Below, piece after piece: positions 36,135 through 45,116 of a DNA stretch of 64,000 bases (positions within the stretch are counted from its first letter, which is position 1; the number at the start of each line of letters is the position of its first letter). Both the position numbers and the translations under genes were made by a program. The stretch covers positions 62,001 to 126,000 of the forward strand of contig NZ_QRBE01000002.1 in the NCBI RefSeq assembly GCF_003363155.1, read 5' to 3'. Source of the DNA: Dyella monticola (GTDB lineage Bacteria; Pseudomonadota; Gammaproteobacteria; Xanthomonadales; Rhodanobacteraceae). The notes under the pieces are model-generated. The model saw only the letters and a program-made list of their open reading frames with translations, did no database searches and was not told the DNA's origin.

Positions 36135-36194
36135 GACAACAGCTTTAGTTGGGGAACCTGAAACCGACAGTTGGGATACCTCAACGAACCCTAA

Positions 36195-36222
36195 ATTGCG
36201 CATAATGTATATTATGTAAAAT
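36195..36222 (+). other. dif: dif site (XerC/XerD chromosome dimer resolution)
   Basis: The 28-bp site has XerC-type arm ATTGCGCATAA (36195-36205), 6-bp centre TGTATA, and XerD-type arm TTATGTAAAAT (36212-36222). The Escherichia coli dif has the same centre; its left arm differs at the first two bases, and its right arm is TTATGTTAAAT, one base different. This marks the replication terminus region, or less likely a dif copy brought by an integrated XerCD-dependent element. Confidence 0.88.
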
Positions 36223-36286
36223 TTGGAAAAAGGTTGGCACGCGACTTGCTGCATGGATCGCTCGTTTACACGGAACTGCACTGCCT

Positions 36287-36411
36287 GCCGCATTGAACTA
36301 TGCGCTGTAACCGCGGAGTTAATGCTGTTTCTCCGCCAACAACTATGTTCCCTGCCGGTCAGCCGCGAACAACCATGTGGAGAAGCGACCATTGGCGCAA
36401 ACAACGATGCG
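36287..36411 (-). repeat. array B: five boxes right of dif, inverted to array A
   Basis: Boxes on the plus strand start at 36287, 36309, 36331, 36361 and 36392. CTCCGCCAACAACTATGTTC (36331) and AGCCGCGAACAACCATGTGG (36361) are the clearest; the first two are weaker. Spacing away from dif is 22, 22, 30 and 31 bp, mirroring array A. Read on the minus strand the core is GTTGTTnGCGG, related to the GTTTGTTGG core of array A. Confidence 0.6.
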
Positions 36412-36447
36412 CGTTCTTGAGCACGAGACGTGTCATTACTGCAATGG

Positions 36448-36726
36448 TTACGACCAACTGTCGATTTCAGCGGGTTTGCCAGGTGTGGCAGGTGAGGTAC
36501 ACACCAGGGCTACCGATTTCCGATTGGCAATGGCCATTAACGTCGCTCTTGATGCAGCCCCTACAACCTCTGAATCTTTGCTCGCGACACTAACGACATC
36601 GCCAGCCTCAAGCAACGTAGTCGCAAAAGCAAAAGCTCCTATGCCGAAGTTCGTGCACCATGTGACTTTCCGACCCAGCGATCTGCCTCCCTCTTTCGGC
36701 GCAATTCTTTCGAAACGATGAGCCAA
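36448..36726 (-). CDS. small hypothetical protein, weakly supported
   Basis: 92 residues with a TTG start 15 bp after the stop of the preceding minus-strand gene. Composition is protein-like (WCTNFGIGAFAFATTLLEAGDVVSVAS, then ATLMAIANRKSVALVCTSPATPG), but no family is recognised and there is no clear ribosome site. It may be the remnant of a larger gene. Confidence 0.35.
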   Translation of the reverse strand: MAHRFERIAPKEGGRSLGRKVTWCTNFGIGAFAFATTLLEAGDVVSVASKDSEVVGAASRATLMAIANRKSVALVCTSPATPGKPAEIDSWS

Positions 36727-36741
36727 TCACGTGCCTAACCG

Positions 36742-37098
36742 TTATGGACGTCGCGGGCGTGGACCTTGAAAATCGTTGTTCGATTCAGACGCAAACCATT
36801 GAGCTAGTTCCGGCTTGTCCTCGAATACCTTTGCTTCGCTCAAAATCTGACTGGCTCTTTGCCGTTGCTTAGGGGACATGCCGTCCATGTGGCCTATCAG
36901 GGTCCGCAACTCGTTGAGCTCGTCTTTATTGAGCGAAAAAAGGACGCGCGACTCGACCCCGAAGATGAGCGCTAGTACGTCGTTACGTAACACTCCAGGT
37001 CGGGCCGAGGCGCCAAGAACCCACCCCAGCACCTTGCTGATGTCACCACCTTGCGTGATAGGTCTGAAGATATCGATGAGAGAATTGTGGGCACCCAT
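36742..37098 (-). CDS. hypothetical protein abutting a truncated symporter gene
   Basis: 118 residues from the ATG at 37098, which lies about 10 bp after the point where the upstream symporter loses homology. It contains IDIFRPITQGGDISKVLGWVLGA near the start and LFSLNKDELNELRTLIGHMDGMSPKQRQRASQIL, then a Pro/Arg-rich end (QGPRPRRP). The helical middle looks genuine, but no family is known. The frame continues upstream to 37131 in another frame of the symporter. It may have been brought in with the DNA that replaced the symporter 3' half. Confidence 0.5.
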   Translation of the reverse strand: MGAHNSLIDIFRPITQGGDISKVLGWVLGASARPGVLRNDVLALIFGVESRVLFSLNKDELNELRTLIGHMDGMSPKQRQRASQILSEAKVFEDKPELAQWFASESNNDFQGPRPRRP

Positions 37099-37790
37099 GT
37101 CGGGTGGATAATGCCGATACCGTGGATACATATGGAGCTGCTGAGCGCCGAAAAGATGGCCAGCGGCGCCGTCTTCATGACGTAGTCGGTAATCTTGAAC
37201 ATCACCGCCGTCAATTGCTCAAACAACTCCACCAGCCGCTCGGCACGATCTTTGAGCGAGGCCGCTGCTGTACCCAGCAAGATCGAGAACACGACGATTT
37301 GCAGGATCTCATTGCCAGCCATAGCCCCCACAATGGAGCGTGGCACCAGGTGCGTGACGAATTCAGCCACGGAGAAATTTGTTACATCAACATCGCGTGC
37401 CGCAACGGGTAATGCGTGCGCAAACGCGGGCTCGGCATGCAGCGCCGCCCCCGGTTTAAGCCAGCGAGCCATGCTTAGTCCGACCATCAAAGACAAGCAG
37501 GACGCTCCCACAAACCAGATCATCGCTTTCAGGCCCATGCGCCCGATTTCGGACGCCCCGCTCATGCGCGCAATGCCCGATACCAGGGACGCGAGCACCA
37601 AGGGCGCAATGATCATCCTGATGAGCCGAAGGAAGATATCCGTGATAATGGAAAGATCGGCGGCCACCGCGGTGGCCTGCTGAGGCGCCAGCAACGCGTT
37701 GCATGCCCAGCCGACGCCAACGCCGCACACCGTGGCCCCCACAAGGAAACCGGTAAATCCCCTATTCTGCTGCCACGCCGCTACGGTCAT
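36972..37790 (-). pseudogene. DAACS-type dicarboxylate/glutamate symporter, C-terminal half missing
   Basis: The first about 227 residues match the dicarboxylate/amino acid:cation symporter family (GltP/DctA): LSIITDIFLRLIRMIIAPLVLASLVSGIARM, LPVAARDVDVTNFSVAEFVTHLVPRSIVGAM, NEILQIVVFSILLGTAAASL and KITDYVMKTAPLAIFSAL. Near 37109 the similarity ends and 45 unrelated residues follow to the stop. The family is about 400-440 residues long, and the missing half holds the transport core (HP2, substrate site), so the product cannot transport. The break faces dif, in keeping with an insertion or deletion in the terminus region. Confidence 0.8.
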
Positions 37791-38070
37791 TGGCTCTCAC
37801 ATTCCCGATGCGTGGACCGAGCGTAGCGCATTGGACCGTTCAGATGGCTGGACATCGTATGCTCGTAAACGATCGCCAATGAATGTGGGTTCGACATTCG
37901 AAAGAACGTTTTAAAAAAAATGACCGCCATGGCCTTCCATGCTGCGTAGCGCTTAGAGATAACCTGATCGTGGCAACAATGCTCCGTTGCGTAGATGAGG
38001 ATTTCGCATACCTCTAGAACTTTGCAGCATATGAAGTTAGTGGGCGGTTTGAGGCGCCCTTAGCTCTCAA

Positions 38071-38763
38071 TCATTCTTGGACCAAGGCGTGTATCGCTTG
38101 GCAATGATCAACCAGGTTTGATCGACTGAGTAGAAGCTCTTTGAGCGGTGTAAGAATGTCGTAAAAGTAGATGTTGGCAGTAAACCCGTAGATGGCCGCA
38201 TCTATGGATTGCGGGTTCGGCCCAAACATGAAGACGCGTTCGCCGAGAAGATTGCTGATGGCCTTAAGATTGGCGGCACCTCGCTCGTATACCTTGTCGG
38301 GGTCATATCGGCCAATACCTTGGTAGTAATACCGCTGCTCGTTGTAGTCGTGCGCGGCATCCATGTCGCTTTCCGTGATATCCGCATGTGCGTTCAGGAC
38401 TATGCGTCGAAACTGGGGCCAATAGCGACCGTCCTTCCAGCGGGAATAACTCATGGACCAATAAAGGTCATCAAGCGTCCTCCGGAGTAGGTGATCGAGG
38501 ATTTCCTGCTCCTCGGACATCGTGTCATCAATCGATAGACTGTAACGAGTTTTCAGATAGGCAATGATCGCGTCGCTGTCACCTATTGATCGATCATTGT
38601 CGGTCAAATACGGGAGCTGTCCATAAGGAGCGTGTCCCGTGTCTAAAATATGCTTTTGCAAGAACTGCATACGACATAAGCGCATGAAAGCGTAAACCTT
38701 CAGCCCGAACGGATTGTTGTCAGCAACGCCGCACAGATCGGGGTATGAATAAAGGGTGAGCAT
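38071..38763 (-). CDS. glutathione S-transferase-like (FAX/metaxin-type) protein
   Basis: 230 residues from the ATG at 38763 (MLTLYSYPDLCGVADNNPFGLKVYAF). It has a thioredoxin-like N-terminal half with GQLPYLTDNDRSIGDSDAIIAYL (the cis-Pro and the glutathione-type S/D contact) and a helical C-terminal half ending GERVFMFGPNPQSIDAAIYGFTANIY, typical of failed-axon-connections/metaxin-like GSTs. The substrate is unknown. It stands alone, divergent from the ECF sigma gene. Confidence 0.8.
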   Translation of the reverse strand: MLTLYSYPDLCGVADNNPFGLKVYAFMRLCRMQFLQKHILDTGHAPYGQLPYLTDNDRSIGDSDAIIAYLKTRYSLSIDDTMSEEQEILDHLLRRTLDDLYWSMSYSRWKDGRYWPQFRRIVLNAHADITESDMDAAHDYNEQRYYYQGIGRYDPDKVYERGAANLKAISNLLGERVFMFGPNPQSIDAAIYGFTANIYFYDILTPLKELLLSRSNLVDHCQAIHALVQE

Positions 38764-39054
38764 GGATAGGTCCCAGATACACAACAGAGTCAATGACGCC
38801 GATTGAATGCATCAGACGTATGCGTCTTTAAAGAATGGATGTCCTAACGTCAATTAGTCTGGCCGTTTTTGGTGGCGGCCTCAACCGGTCGCCAACCGTA
38901 GGTTGAGCATCGTCGGTACCCTCGGCAAAGGTGCATCCAATAGGCATCGTCCCGCGTATAACTTACGACAAGGCGCCCGGGTTCGGCTGCTAGGTGCGTT
39001 AAAACGCCGATAGAAGCCAAGTCAGCGCAACAGCGTTTAGCCCTGAGCAAGGCT

Positions 39055-39690
39055 ATGATGACTACCCATCGGACTGCTATGAAGGTTACGCCCCTCGAGG
39101 CCAAACGTCGCGTGTCCACCACTGCAAACCAATCTGTTTTCGACGCGCGCTACTGGTCCAATCAGATGATTGCGGTGGCGCAGCGCCGCGACATCAACGG
39201 CTTCATGCACATTTACGACTATTTCGCGCCGCGTCTTCAGCGGTATCTGGTCGGCCTCGGCGTGAATGAAGCCTTAGGGCAGGAACTGGTTCAGGAAGCT
39301 ATGCTGCGGCTATGGCGCCGCGCCGATTTGTTTGATCCGACCCGTGCCAGTCTTTCCACGTGGCTGTTTCGCATCGCGCGAAATCTGTATCTCGACCATG
39401 TCCGCAGCGAACCAACCTGGCTACCCATCCAGGAAGGTGTGGCGTGGATGGATGAGCAGGAAGTCTGCATGTCGGAGTCGATGACGGAGTCATACACCGA
39501 TCAAGCCAAGCTTAAGCAAGCCATCAGTGAGTTGTCGCCGGTGCAAGCGAGATTAGTCCGCATGTCGTACTTTGAAGCCAAAAGCCATAGCGAAATCGCG
39601 CAAGCGTTGGGCATGCCGCTGGGGTCGGTCAAATCCCACTTGAGGAGAGCGTTCTGCAAGTTGCAGAGCAGCATGAGGGCGATGCCATGA
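39055..39690 (+). CDS. rpoE: ECF RNA polymerase sigma factor (ECF11/RpoE-ChrR type)
   Basis: 211 residues. Region 2 has FMHIYDYFAPRLQRYLVGLGVNEALGQELVQEAMLRLWRRADLFDP and STWLFRIARNLYLDH; region 4 has SPVQARLVRMSYFEAKSHSEIAQALGMPLGSVKSHLRRAF. Its stop overlaps the start of a ChrR-like anti-sigma gene (ATGA). In Rhodobacter sphaeroides the RpoE-ChrR pair answers singlet oxygen and controls lipid-remodelling genes; the genes that follow match that regulon. The symbol is given by this analogy. ATGs at 39055 and 39058 are both possible. Confidence 0.88.
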   Translation: MMTTHRTAMKVTPLEAKRRVSTTANQSVFDARYWSNQMIAVAQRRDINGFMHIYDYFAPRLQRYLVGLGVNEALGQELVQEAMLRLWRRADLFDPTRASLSTWLFRIARNLYLDHVRSEPTWLPIQEGVAWMDEQEVCMSESMTESYTDQAKLKQAISELSPVQARLVRMSYFEAKSHSEIAQALGMPLGSVKSHLRRAFCKLQSSMRAMP

Positions 39691-40349
39691 CACCCCGACA
39701 TCATCTCGACGAAGCGACCATCGTCGGCTATGCGGCAGGTGCGCTGCCGACTGCGCTCGCGGTCGTCGCCGCGGCGCATCTAAGCATTTGCCGGAAATGT
39801 CGTGAAAGTCTGCGCGATGCCGAAGCTATCGGTGGTCTATTGCTGGCGCAGCAACAGGCGCCTGCCGTGCCATCCACTACGGCCCGCGAGGCAATCCTTG
39901 CCCAACTTTCCACCGCGCAGCAGGATCCATCACGCAAGGACTACGAGCCTGTGCGTGCCAACGATCCAGACGCGCTGCCTGCTCCCTTGCACCGCTATTT
40001 CGGCCCAACGTTCAGCGCGTTGCGTTGGCGCATGGTTGCGCCCGGTGTCCACCGCATTCGGGCCACGCAAATCACGAATGGTAATCTGATGCTGCTGCGC
40101 ATCGGTCCTGGCAAAAGCGTGCCGATGCATAGTCATCAAGGCAATGAGCTTACGATGGTCCTGCGCGGCTCTTACGTGGATGCATTGGGACATTTCAGCC
40201 CAGGTGATGTGGCGGATCTCGATTGCGACATCACGCACCAACCCATCACCTCGCCTGGTCTAGCATGCATCTGCGTGGCTGCCACTGACGCGCCGCTGCG
40301 TTTCGACAGCTGGGCGGCGCGAATGGTGCAGCCGCTAATTAAGCTATAG
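39687..40349 (+). CDS. chrR: ChrR-type zinc/cupin anti-sigma factor
   Basis: 220 residues. The N-terminal zinc-binding anti-sigma domain contains AAHLSICRKC (H-x3-C-x2-C). The C-terminal cupin domain has VPMHSHQGNELTMVLRGSYVDALGHFSPGDVADLD and a following THQPI. In Rhodobacter the ChrR cupin is needed for release of the sigma factor after singlet oxygen. It is translationally coupled to the sigma gene by ATGA overlap and likely holds it inactive in the cytosol. Confidence 0.88.
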   Translation: MTPRHHLDEATIVGYAAGALPTALAVVAAAHLSICRKCRESLRDAEAIGGLLLAQQQAPAVPSTTAREAILAQLSTAQQDPSRKDYEPVRANDPDALPAPLHRYFGPTFSALRWRMVAPGVHRIRATQITNGNLMLLRIGPGKSVPMHSHQGNELTMVLRGSYVDALGHFSPGDVADLDCDITHQPITSPGLACICVAATDAPLRFDSWAARMVQPLIKL

Positions 40350-40634
40350 CAGTTTCATCGGTTAACTGAATGGCATCCATGGGGCTGACATTGTGCCGGA
40401 ACGCAGGCGTTTCATGCGAGCCGTGAAACCCGACTGGCGCGTCGCGGCGCTTCCGGTCCGCAGGTCTCCTTCTGCAACGAGCCAAGCACGCGGGTACCAC
40501 TCTTGGTCGGCGGATGGCTCCGGTGCTCGCCCCGGGCTGCCACTTAGGACGCAGGCATTGCCACTTCCTACACGCGCTAGCGCTTAAGTAACGATTGATG
40601 CCGTTCGCTGCATATACACGTGGGGATGCTACGC

Positions 40635-41144
40635 ATGACACCGTTCCACGTCCACGCCCCCAAGGGGATTACCAACCAGCCTGTGCAGGAGTTGGATATT
40701 GTCCGCTACCAAGGGCTTTGGCACGAGATTGCCCATCTGCCCATGTTCTACCAGCGACATTGTTTCAGTGACATCACGGCCAGCTATAGCGTACGAGAGG
40801 ATGGATGCGCCGTTGTGCGCAATGCATGCCTCACCCGTGAGGGGCATCCGATCTGCTCAGAAGGCGTCGCCAAGCCCGTCCCGGGGCGCCCCGGGGCGCT
40901 GAAGGTCCGTTTCGCGCCGGATTGGCTGGCGTGGCTACCCTGGATTTGGGCGGACTATTGGGTCATCGACCTGGATCCAGCCTATCAGTGGGCGGTGGTC
41001 GGCGGACCCACGCGCAAGTATTTATGGGTGCTCTCACGCTCGCCGATGATGCGTCGTGACCATTTCGAGCGATTGCGCCAGCGGGCCGGTCAACGCGGGT
41101 ACCCAGTCCAAGGATTGGTGGTTGTGGGGTGTCTGGTTCCTTGA
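40635..41144 (+). CDS. lipocalin (Blc-like), no signal peptide
   Basis: 169 residues. Lipocalin signatures are QELDIVRYQGLWHEIAHLPMFYQRHCFSDITASYSVREDG (the G-x-W motif with flanks) and DYWVIDLDPAYQWAVVGGPTRKYLWVLSRSP. Unlike Blc it has no lipoprotein signal, so it may be cytosolic; the paralog at 51899 does have one. Lipocalins bind lipids or hydrophobic compounds, and Blc-like members belong to ECF11-type regulons. The start at 40635 has GGGGA 9 bp upstream. Confidence 0.8.
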   Translation: MTPFHVHAPKGITNQPVQELDIVRYQGLWHEIAHLPMFYQRHCFSDITASYSVREDGCAVVRNACLTREGHPICSEGVAKPVPGRPGALKVRFAPDWLAWLPWIWADYWVIDLDPAYQWAVVGGPTRKYLWVLSRSPMMRRDHFERLRQRAGQRGYPVQGLVVVGCLVP

Positions 41145-41321
41145 GCGGCTCAGCCTCTCACCATCCTGGTCCTTTTTGTGCGTTGCGAGAGGCCTTCGCA
41201 ACTCAGACCGTCCGCGCTAGGACCTATGAACTATGCGTTCGATCCTGGATTCGAGCTCGATACCGCAATGGGTTAGATTGCGCTATGCCCCCGAAAGTCG
41301 AGCCCGGCAGGTCAACGTAAA

Positions 41322-44300
41322 ATGCCAACGAGAAAGCACATGGAGCGCAAGCACGGCGCGGCATCGCGTGATGCAGGCCTCGCACCCCTTACCCCGTGCC
41401 TGGTCGTGGGTATCGGTGCTTCCGTCGGCGGGTTGGAGGCATTCCAGACGTTCTTCACACATATGCCGGTCGATAGCGGCATGGCATTTGTTCTGATTCA
41501 GCATCTGGCTCCGGAACATACGAGCATCCTGTCAGACATTCTCGGAAAGAGCACTGGCATGACGGTGGCGCAAGCCCATGATGGCGACGACGTCATTCCG
41601 AACCGTGTTTTTGTGATCCCGCCCAATGCGGTCTTGACCATTGTGGGCGGCCGCTTGCACGTCGCTACACCCGCACCAACACGGCCGAACCGTCATCCCA
41701 TCGACACGTTTATGTTTTCACTGGCGGAAGATCGGGGGGAACATGCCGTATGCGTCATTCTCTCCGGCTCGGGAAGTGACGGTGTGCAAGGCTTGGTTGC
41801 TGTGAAGGAACATGGCGGCATCACCTTGGCCCAGGCCGAGTTCGACGAAACCGCGATGCTGGGAATGCCGCGCAATGCAGCCGACACTGGCTTGGTCGAT
41901 CATGTGTTGCCGGTCGAAGCGATGCCGGAAAAGCTTATCGAGTATCAACGGTATCTGCGGGAGGTGAGAGATCAGCAACAAAGCGAGGGCGCGCGCCAAG
42001 CGACACGAAATCATTTGGATGAAGTGTGTGCGCTCCTCAATGAATCGGTCGGACACGATTTCAGCCAATACAAGGAAAGTGGACTGATCCGCCGACTTCA
42101 GCGGCGCATGCAGATCCGCAGTTTTGAAGGTATTCCCGAGTACATCGCTTACCTGCGAAAGGATCCGCGCGAGCTTGGGCTTCTCTTCCGTGACCTCCTT
42201 ATCGGCGTGACCCGTTTCTTTCGTGATCCGGATGATTTCGCAGCCTTGGAAACCAAAGTCATGCCAGAGCTGATGAAAAGCACAGGAACGGAAGCGCAGA
42301 TTCGCGTTTGGGTGCCCGGGTGCGCCACAGGTGAGGAAGCCTATTCGATTGCAATTTTGCTGCGCGAGGCTACCACCAAGGCTGCGGTGCATCCCAAGAT
42401 CGTCATCTTTGCCACCGACATCAATGACACCGCGATTGCGATTGCCCGCACCGGCCGGTATCACAAGTCTCTGCTTGAGGGGGTGTCGTCGGAACGAACC
42501 CAACGATGGTTTATCGAGGATGGGGACTATTTCAGCGCCATTCCGGAAATCCGCGAAATGTGTGTATTCTCCCTGCACAGCGTCATCAAAGATCCGCCGT
42601 TTTCGCGGCTTCACCTCATTTCCTGCCGGAACTTGCTGATTTATCTCGACGCGTCAGCGCAAGACCGGCTAATTCCCCTGTTCCATTATGCACTTCAGCC
42701 AGGTGCCTACCTCTTTCTCGGTCCGTCCGAAAGCGTGACGCGCCAGGGTGATTTCTTTGCGGTACTCGACAAGAAGCATCGCCTTTTCAAACGTAACGAC
42801 AACGTTGCGTCATCTTTGCCGCGATTTGCGCTTTCGGATACTCCTGTGGCCAAACACGGTGTCGAAACGCCCGCACCAAGCATGACGCGGTCCGATAGCA
42901 CATTCGATAGGGGCGCGCGCCGGGTCATGGAAAAGTATTCGCCTGCCTATATGGTGGTGGACCAGCGCCATCAAATTCTCCGGTTTTCCGGTCAAATGGG
43001 GAAGTATCTCGAACCATCCGAGGGGTCAGCCAGCTTTCATTTATTTAAGCTCGTTCAAAGCGCCTTGCGACCTACCCTGCGGACCGCGCTTCGTGAGGCT
43101 GAAGGCAGTCAACGGCGCGTGATAAAGCGGAACGTTCCCATCGAAGTGGATAGCAAAAGCCAGGTCGTCAACGTGATTGTGGAGCCCATCCTGCAGGCAT
43201 CCGGCGTAGCCAACCATTTTATCATTGCTTTTCAGGACCGCGCGTCAATCAGCGACACAGATGACCTCGAAACGAACACCCTGTCGGCTGGCGAATTGGA
43301 TAGCGAGCTTCGTGCGACACGGGCTCGACTGCAGGCAGCTATTGACGAGGCCGAGCAAGCGAAGGAAGAGCTGAGGTCGGCCGAGGAACAATACCGATCT
43401 GCGCATGAGGAAATCCAATCTTCAAATGAAGAGCTCGAAGCGTCCAAGGAGGAGCTTCAGTCGCTCAATGAAGAACTTCAAACATTGAACAGCGAGGTGT
43501 CGCGCAAGAACGAAGTGCTTCTTGATGTGCATAGTGACCTCAAGAATTTTATCGACAGCAGTCAAATTCCGATGCTTTTCCTGAACGCAGAACTGCAGAT
43601 ACGCAACTTTACGCCCGCCGCAACGGAGATATTTCACCTGCGCGACATGGATCGCGGGCGGCCTATCACTGATATTGCAAATAGGATCGGGTATCACGCG
43701 CTCAAGGAAGACGTCAACGAATGTTTGCACACGTTTGCTGTGATCGAGCGTGAAGTGAATCTCCCCCAAAATGGGGCTTCCTTTCTTATGCGCATCAGGC
43801 CATATCGCTCGATTAAGGGAAGTGTCGATGGCGTCGTGATCGTTTTTATCGATATTTCTGAAAGAAAGCGCCATGAAGAGGCGAAGGCGCGGCTCGCCGC
43901 GATCGTTGATTCATCGCGCGACGCGATCATCAGCCAGACGCTGGACGGTGTCATTGTGAGCTGGAATGAGGGGGCCACGCATATGTTTGGCTATACCGAG
44001 GAGGAGGTTATCGGTCAGCCGAACTCAAGCGTTGCCCCCTGCCTCCAACCTGATGAAATACCGGGTCTCTTGCAGAAAATTGGGAAGGGGCAATCCATCA
44101 GCCATTATGAAACCGTACGCACCACCAAGGAAGGAAAGGCGATTGAAATTTCGCTTACCATTTCTCCGATTCGAAATGATAACGGCCAAATTATTGGTGT
44201 GTCAGAAGTGGCGCGAGATATTACCGAGCGCCAGGTTGCTGAAAGACATCGAGACTTACTGATGGGGGAGCTGGACCATCGGGTAAAGAATACGCTTGCG

Positions 44301-44855
44301 ACGGTGCAGGTCATAGCGATGCAAACAGCTCAGCGTGCTTTGTCCATCGAAGATTTTCGCGACTCATTTGAGAAGAGGCTGATGTCGTTGGCGCAGACCC
44401 ACACGCTGCTGACAGAAGGGCAATGGCGGGGTGCCTCCTTGCGGAAGATTGTCACCACCGAATTATTGCCTTATGGCATCGAAGGACAACGCTTTACCGT
44501 GTCCGGTCATGAGGTGTCATTAACGCCCAAGCAGGCGCTCGCCCTTGGCCTGAGCTTCCATGAGTTAACGACCAATGCTGCCAAATATGGTGCCCTATCG
44601 CGACCCAGCCGTGGTTGTGTCGATATTTCCTGGGAAGTCTTGGGTTCGAATGAGGGATCAGTACTCCAAATTAAGTGGATGGAGTCGGGCGGCCCCGCTG
44701 TCACAAAACCGCGCTCGCACGGCTTCGGTTCACGGTTGATCGAGCGAGGCCTGCAATATGAGTTGAATGCGGAGGTGCATCTTGATTTTCGAGATGAAGG
44801 CGTCTTCTGCCTGATGCGAATTCCGTTTAGCGCTACGGATCCCGCTCCCCGTTGA
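41322..44855 (+). CDS. CheB-CheR-PAS-PAS-HWE histidine kinase fusion
   Basis: 1177 residues. Domains in order: CheB methylesterase (about 25-215; GIGASVGG with Ser about 34, QHLAPEHTS, SGSGSDGV), CheR methyltransferase (about 230-490; VPGCATGEEAYSIAILLRE SAM site), a coiled coil rich in E-E-L-Q-S/N (about 660-725), two PAS domains (about 730-975), and an HWE/HisKA_2 kinase with ELDHRVKNTLATVQV (phospho-His), HELTTNAAKYGALS and KWMESGGP. No receiver or transmembrane segment is present. Such CheB/CheR-kinase fusions sense light, redox or general stress. It is monocistronic between the lipocalin and desaturase genes. Confidence 0.92.
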   Translation: MPTRKHMERKHGAASRDAGLAPLTPCLVVGIGASVGGLEAFQTFFTHMPVDSGMAFVLIQHLAPEHTSILSDILGKSTGMTVAQAHDGDDVIPNRVFVIPPNAVLTIVGGRLHVATPAPTRPNRHPIDTFMFSLAEDRGEHAVCVILSGSGSDGVQGLVAVKEHGGITLAQAEFDETAMLGMPRNAADTGLVDHVLPVEAMPEKLIEYQRYLREVRDQQQSEGARQATRNHLDEVCALLNESVGHDFSQYKESGLIRRLQRRMQIRSFEGIPEYIAYLRKDPRELGLLFRDLLIGVTRFFRDPDDFAALETKVMPELMKSTGTEAQIRVWVPGCATGEEAYSIAILLREATTKAAVHPKIVIFATDINDTAIAIARTGRYHKSLLEGVSSERTQRWFIEDGDYFSAIPEIREMCVFSLHSVIKDPPFSRLHLISCRNLLIYLDASAQDRLIPLFHYALQPGAYLFLGPSESVTRQGDFFAVLDKKHRLFKRNDNVASSLPRFALSDTPVAKHGVETPAPSMTRSDSTFDRGARRVMEKYSPAYMVVDQRHQILRFSGQMGKYLEPSEGSASFHLFKLVQSALRPTLRTALREAEGSQRRVIKRNVPIEVDSKSQVVNVIVEPILQASGVANHFIIAFQDRASISDTDDLETNTLSAGELDSELRATRARLQAAIDEAEQAKEELRSAEEQYRSAHEEIQSSNEELEASKEELQSLNEELQTLNSEVSRKNEVLLDVHSDLKNFIDSSQIPMLFLNAELQIRNFTPAATEIFHLRDMDRGRPITDIANRIGYHALKEDVNECLHTFAVIEREVNLPQNGASFLMRIRPYRSIKGSVDGVVIVFIDISERKRHEEAKARLAAIVDSSRDAIISQTLDGVIVSWNEGATHMFGYTEEEVIGQPNSSVAPCLQPDEIPGLLQKIGKGQSISHYETVRTTKEGKAIEISLTISPIRNDNGQIIGVSEVARDITERQVAERHRDLLMGELDHRVKNTLATVQVIAMQTAQRALSIEDFRDSFEKRLMSLAQTHTLLTEGQWRGASLRKIVTTELLPYGIEGQRFTVSGHEVSLTPKQALALGLSFHELTTNAAKYGALSRPSRGCVDISWEVLGSNEGSVLQIKWMESGGPAVTKPRSHGFGSRLIERGLQYELNAEVHLDFRDEGVFCLMRIPFSATDPAPR

Positions 44856-45116
44856 CGGGAAGGTATTCATTCTCGCCATCGTCAAGATCATCTGCGATCG
44901 GGACGTGTCCTTGGTTTAGGCGCAGTGGCTATCCTTCACCCATGGTCGATCTGGGCGCGTCTCGTGAGGGCGCATTAAACGCGTTCCAGTCCTGGCGCGG
45001 CACTTACGCATCAGCCCGAAACCGATAAAACACGTCTGCGCCTCATTTCGGTTCGCGCATGCATCCAGTGGGGTTGCGTTTACGTATCTATGGATGACAG
45101 CCAATAGGTACCCGCC

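Larger units (their letters stand above)
35886..36447. other. dif-centred non-coding region
   Basis: Non-coding stretch holding array A (35921-36134), two direct repeats (AGTTGGGGAACC at 36147, AGTTGGGATACC at 36169), dif (36195-36222) and array B (36287-36411). No gene was seen. Confidence 0.7.

Noticed and set aside
36733-36739. GCCTAAC, on the minus strand GTTAGGC, fits an integron core site beside a small gene
   Set aside because: No matching second core or hairpin was found on either side; a single 7-bp core is expected by chance.
37966-37994. TGATCG with 17-bp spacing to TGCGTA, similar to an ECF11-type promoter
   Set aside because: No gene follows on this strand within 1 kb and the match is short; likely chance.
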